Source: Ceriagrion tenellum
Lineage: Eukaryota > Arthropoda > Insecta > Odonata > Coenagrionidae
Length of the DNA stretch: 64,000 nt
Direction of reading: 5' to 3'
NCBI GenBank assembly: GCA_963169105.1
Contig: OY720638.1
Coordinates: forward strand, 6,744,749 to 6,808,748
In this document: one piece after another, positions 60,254 through 64,000 of the stretch
Layout of the letters: each line of letters opens with the position of its first letter
Numbering within the stretch: position 1 is the stretch's first letter
The notes under the pieces: generated by a model
Seen by the model: only the letters and a program-made list of their open reading frames with translations
What the model was told of the DNA's origin: nothing
The model's database searches: none
Translations under genes and position numbers: made by a program

Positions 60254-61835
60254 GTAGGCGCGCCGCTTTTCCTCCGGAGTTCCCAGGCACTGAGCATTCC
60301 CAGGGAGCAGGCCCATGTATGATCCAAAGATGATTCGGTCGTCGAAAATCTGGTGGTGGTGTTTGCGTGCACTAGAAAGGTCAAATATAGACACTTGCGC
60401 TATGGTCTTCATTGAGACAAGTCGTTTTACTGTCGACGGTCTATCATAAGAGTATTATAAATCTATCATAGCTCCCACTCCATTTAAGGCGAAAAACGAT
60501 TTCGTCGAAAATGACTTTACTCTCTCTAGATTGGGGAATTCTCTTAATGAAAAACAAATTTCACATTCTAATTAAGTTAACTGATAGCTATGTTTACCAG
60601 AGCGTACATTTAGGAATTTTTAAAATTAAGACCTCAAAATTGTAAAATTTGGCTTCATTTTTTTCCTTTTTACAAAAAAATTGTCTCTGGCAGACGTGAA
60701 CTATATTTATTCAATATTAAATTAAAATTAATAAAATGGAAATACGTTGAGTACTAAATAAGTTATTAGAAAAGTAAGAACCAGCTGAAAACGCGCCGAT
60801 CAAGAGCGGCTCTAGCGGCGAAATAGGGAAGCAGGTGAAGGCGCTCACGGAGATTCGAGGGGAGGTAATGAGTGGCCACTGGAGGGGAATGAGGGGATGG
60901 CCCCGAGGGGAGGGGAAGGGTATGAAGTTGGAGGGACTTGGTAGGATTGAGCTAGAGCGGCGTGTAAGAAAGGTTTCACACTGTGGAGGAGGAACTGAAG
61001 ACTCGGCATCATCCGGCGTTTGACGGCACCACCTTTGACTCGGCTCCTGTTGGCATCTCTACTTTCCTGTTTTGAGTTCGCATCCTCTTGACTTTCTCTC
61101 ACGGACTGCTAGACAACTGACATCACGGCCTCTCTCTGAACGTATCCCATATAGCGGCATTGGCTATAAACGGGAGTAGTACCTCATCCTAGACGCGACC
61201 ACTTTATCAGCTCCATCGAGGAGAAACAAGCCGGTCATACGGCATAATCTTTGGACGCCCTGGCTGACGATTTCTCTTATCCAAGCCATACCTGCGTGGT
61301 TTGGCATTGCTTTGCTGAGCTAGGTAATTACCATGTAGATATGAACTACCCTGTGGACTTTCTATCAATTTTGCATTGGCGAGTCCTAAGTACTAAGTCG
61401 GAAAATCAGTCATTTTAGTTGATAAAAAATTACTAAGGCCATAGGTTACTGCATGCTCTTGCTTGAAGTTAGCGCTAACTTTAATTTATGTTGACACAGT
61501 TCCATAATGTTAGATCAATATGTTAGATCCGTATCAATAATAATTAACGTGCATGTTTAGTTCAGCTAGCTCTGTTGGAGATGGAGAATCAAGCGTGATG
61601 AAAAACGTACGGGAACTAGTGCCGTATGGTAGCTACGTTAAAAAAATGAATACGCAAATCATGCAGTGAAGCGCTTCACCAATTAAAGCATTGATCAAGA
61701 TTGCGGAGGCGAGGCCTTATTGTCAAAATAATTCTTACAAAAGTATAAATGATAAGATTTAAAAAGCAGCTCACGGCGCTATTACGTATAATTGTACAGA
61801 AGAGAATACCGTTGAGTCCCTGGTCGAGGCTTTAA
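60254..61835. other. spacer right of the hAT element
   Basis: No gene recognised. A G-rich plus-strand frame (60835-61023) and its antisense frame are low-complexity and unsupported. Confidence 0.35.
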
Positions 61836-61839
61836 AAAA

Positions 61840-62914
61840 ATGGTCCCCAGACCGTATTTGGATGTCACGCGTCTTGCCGAGACTACTTCTGTAAAGCTGT
61901 CGATCGGAAGTTGAAAGTTATTACCGAGGAAGAAATAGCACACCGCGAAAAAATTGATGTGGCTATTAAGCCACTTATCCGAAATTCTGGGCAGTTCACA
62001 TCACACGACACCAGTAACAGTGCAGAAAAAATTATGTCTTAGGCCAAATTTTATGTTTTTGGCCAACTTGTCGGGCAGAAAACAAGTGGATAGGGGCAAA
62101 AGAGGATCATATCAACGCGGGACTTTAAGCTATGGTCTTCATTTCCAACTGGGACCTGTGTGGAGATATTAAACTTGGGAAACGCTCACAGGCAGAAGTC
62201 CCCAAAAACCTCTCAAATTCACTTGTCACGGAAGGCTGAAACGTATAAATGCAGTAAAGTAGTTGCTCGCCAAACAAGACATTAAACAACAAAGGAAGAA
62301 GACAAAAATAAGTGATGGAGCTGGTTTCGGTGTAATGTGCCAAAAATTAGACATGGACGGCGAAGTATATGATAAAGAAGTAGAAGAATTCATGGACAAA
62401 TTAAAAGTGACAACAGCTTCTACAGATCAACTGGAGAAGGACACTAAGAGCCAATGTGAGAAGGAAAGGTGGTGGGGGAACGAATTAATCGAATGACTTT
62501 ATCCAACTTTGGAATAATCAGCAAAAGGCGGAGACGGCTTCTGTACGACCGCAAGTTTTAGAATGAAGCAACGCAACGCGGGTAGCTTCACGAAAGCAAA
62601 GCGATAAGGCAGTACGAGGAAATCTCCGGACGTAAGGTGACTCCTTCAGGGCTGTTCATTGACCTCAAGCAATGTTTCTTTGCCGCTTCTTCGTATGGCA
62701 CCACTGATGATGGGGGCATTATTGAGGTAAAATGCCCTAATTCTGCAGAACAGTCGACGTTGGAAGAAGCAGCGAAAAATTTTTGGCACTTTTGTCTTGG
62801 CGAAAGACTGCAATTAAAAACAAACCTCAATTATTACTACCAAATTGATGGCCAGCTACATGTAACCGGCGCCCCATTTTGGGACTTTGTGGTATGGACT
62901 AAGAATGATTGCTG
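61840..62914 (+). pseudogene. YqaJ-type (lambda exonuclease-like) recombinase gene, decayed
   Basis: The C-terminal open frame 62637-62915 contains GGIIEVKCPNSAEQSTLEEA (the E-V-K-C-P catalytic segment of the YqaJ/lambda-exonuclease fold) and YYYQIDGQLHVTGAPFWDFV (the Q-x-Q/GQL segment with the WxDFVVWT end). Upstream, broken frames at 61954-62172 (FMFLANLSGRK, RGSYQRGTLSYGLHFQLGP) and near 61880 (RLAETTSVKLSIGS) seem to belong to the same protein, separated by stops and frame changes (62172-62600). In arthropod genomes such proteins occur as multicopy, probably selfish genes; I cannot place this one in a named element. It probably descends from a 5'-3' DNA exonuclease. Confidence 0.72.
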
Positions 62915-63267
62915 AATAAAAAGGATTTTAGGGAATGGTGACTTTTGGACAAGAAAATGGTGCATAAGTTAAGTTTTTTTATAAAGAAATTCTCCTGCCG
63001 GAAATAATAGATCCTAGATAAAGTAGATCAATGGATTTACGTGAGCCGGAGTTTCCTTCAAAATAATGCATTTTTGTCCGTTTTTGTATGTAAAAAAAGA
63101 TACGGAAAATAGCCTACTTTCAGCTATAGAAATTGTTAGTCAATCAGTATAATTGGTCAATTAAACCAGCATTTACGATGATTGATTCGTAAGACAAGTT
63201 TGCTGCAGCACCCCAAACTCAATTCTCATGTCCGCCTTCTTCCTTCTCCTGAAAGAATATATGTATC

Positions 63268-63328
63268 TCCATGATAAAATATAACAACAATAGTAATATC
63301 CACTATTGTTGTTTTATTTTATCATGGA
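63268..63328. repeat. hairpin with 26-bp arms
   Basis: Left arm TCCATGATAAAATATAACAA... (63268-63293), 9-base loop, right arm ending TATTTTATCATGGA (63303-63328). Only one of 26 positions is mismatched, and weaker pairing continues outward (ATATAT). It could be a short foldback element. Confidence 0.88.
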
Positions 63329-64000
63329 TATATCGCATTTCCACCAAGTTCAGCCTGAAACGATTTCATACGTTTAATATATGTATCATCTGCTTAATAA
63401 TTTCTCTAATGTATTCTATTACTTCCTGACTTCCTCCTTCCTTTCCACTGTGCGGCCATTTCTATTTTGAATAGATATTTCCGCCCTAGTTTGAGCTGAA
63501 TAACATTGTCTTTTCAGATACGAACAGTTTTTATTAACCATGGGATGCGCACCTGGTAGCTGTTTGTGCAACATTGAGTTCAATTCATTATATCTACGCC
63601 GGTTATGTACTTACTATAATAAATGATCATTTAAGGCTTTTTCTTTCATTAACTTTTGCAGAAATATTCGAGTGAATTTAGATTATAAATAAGAGTGCTG
63701 CTAGAATAGTTTCCATTCCACGGGTTGAAGATGACGCAGATCGGAACTTATCGGAAAACTTAAGCGCTGATGAATGGAGCAATGAGTACCTACTGACGAA
63801 TTGTTTGATAGCCTATCGATACAATTGTGAAATAGAAAAATCCACGGCCGAGTTTTGTGATCGAATTCATTCAATACAACCACTTTTTTAAAAGTGCATG
63901 CTATTTACCACAGAGAAATTTAAAATGCCCATCACAGTCTGGCGCCTTAACAGAATATCAGCACAAAAACAACAATCGCCGGTGCCACTGGCGAAGTTCT
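63329..64000. other. window end, no recognised gene
   Basis: An open plus-strand frame without ATG (about 63685-63891, including IPRVEDDADRNL and SADEWSNEYLLTNC) could be a fragment of an exon or element. It has no family match I can name. Confidence 0.3.

Overview
This is eukaryotic, AT-rich nuclear DNA packed with transposable elements, almost certainly from an arthropod and probably an insect. The piggyBac, hAT, pogo/Tigger, Jockey-like and RTE mix supports this, as does the insect-like actin-capping protein; species is not determinable from sequence alone. Only one host gene is convincingly present: the alpha subunit of F-actin capping protein (cpa/CAPZA), on the minus strand. Its first five coding exons lie between 45130 and 27099, all with GT-AG junctions and compatible phases. 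They encode about the first 170 of the usual ~286 residues. The remaining exons were not found and probably lie left of the window. Intron 2 is 15.8 kb and swollen by several transposons.

Left part (1-27 kb, downstream of or within the last visible cpa intron): a decayed piggyBac C-terminus (1-1000), a pogo-type MITE with TA target duplication (3463-3771), a hAT MITE with an 8-bp duplication (5488-5973), and a 2.8-kb piggyBac element bounded by TTAA and perfect 13-bp inverted repeats (7639-10453). These are followed by an RTE endonuclease fragment (11117-11850), pogo/Tigger transposase remnants (12180-12332 and 18901-20622), and two copies of one hAT MITE family (23604-24057 and 26352-26783).

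Middle part (27-46 kb): cpa exons 1-5. Their introns hold a 69-bp TTAA-flanked MITE, a LINE 3' end, a 188-bp foldback, a pair of 74-bp inverted repeats, two copies of an 85-bp TTAA-bounded element, an RTE LINE (about 35.76-40.6 kb) split by a different LINE on the other strand, and a further LINE 3' half at 41.3-42.4 kb.

Right part (46-64 kb, upstream of cpa): a shrunken CACTA/EnSpm-like element (46550-47771), a hAT transposase C-terminus, an intact 282-codon retroelement-like ORF, rearranged Gypsy gag-protease and polymerase pieces in opposite orientations, and a 7.4-kb hAT element with a perfect 8-bp target duplication (52842-60245). That hAT carries a minus-strand LINE, which itself carries a plus-strand Jockey-like LINE: three insertion layers. 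A decayed YqaJ-type recombinase-like gene (61.8-62.9 kb) and a 26-bp-arm hairpin (63268-63328) close the window.

Almost every transposon coding region carries stops, frameshifts or deletions, so the elements look dead. Their nesting gives a relative order of insertion. No CRISPR, bacterial operon or tRNA/rRNA gene was recognised.
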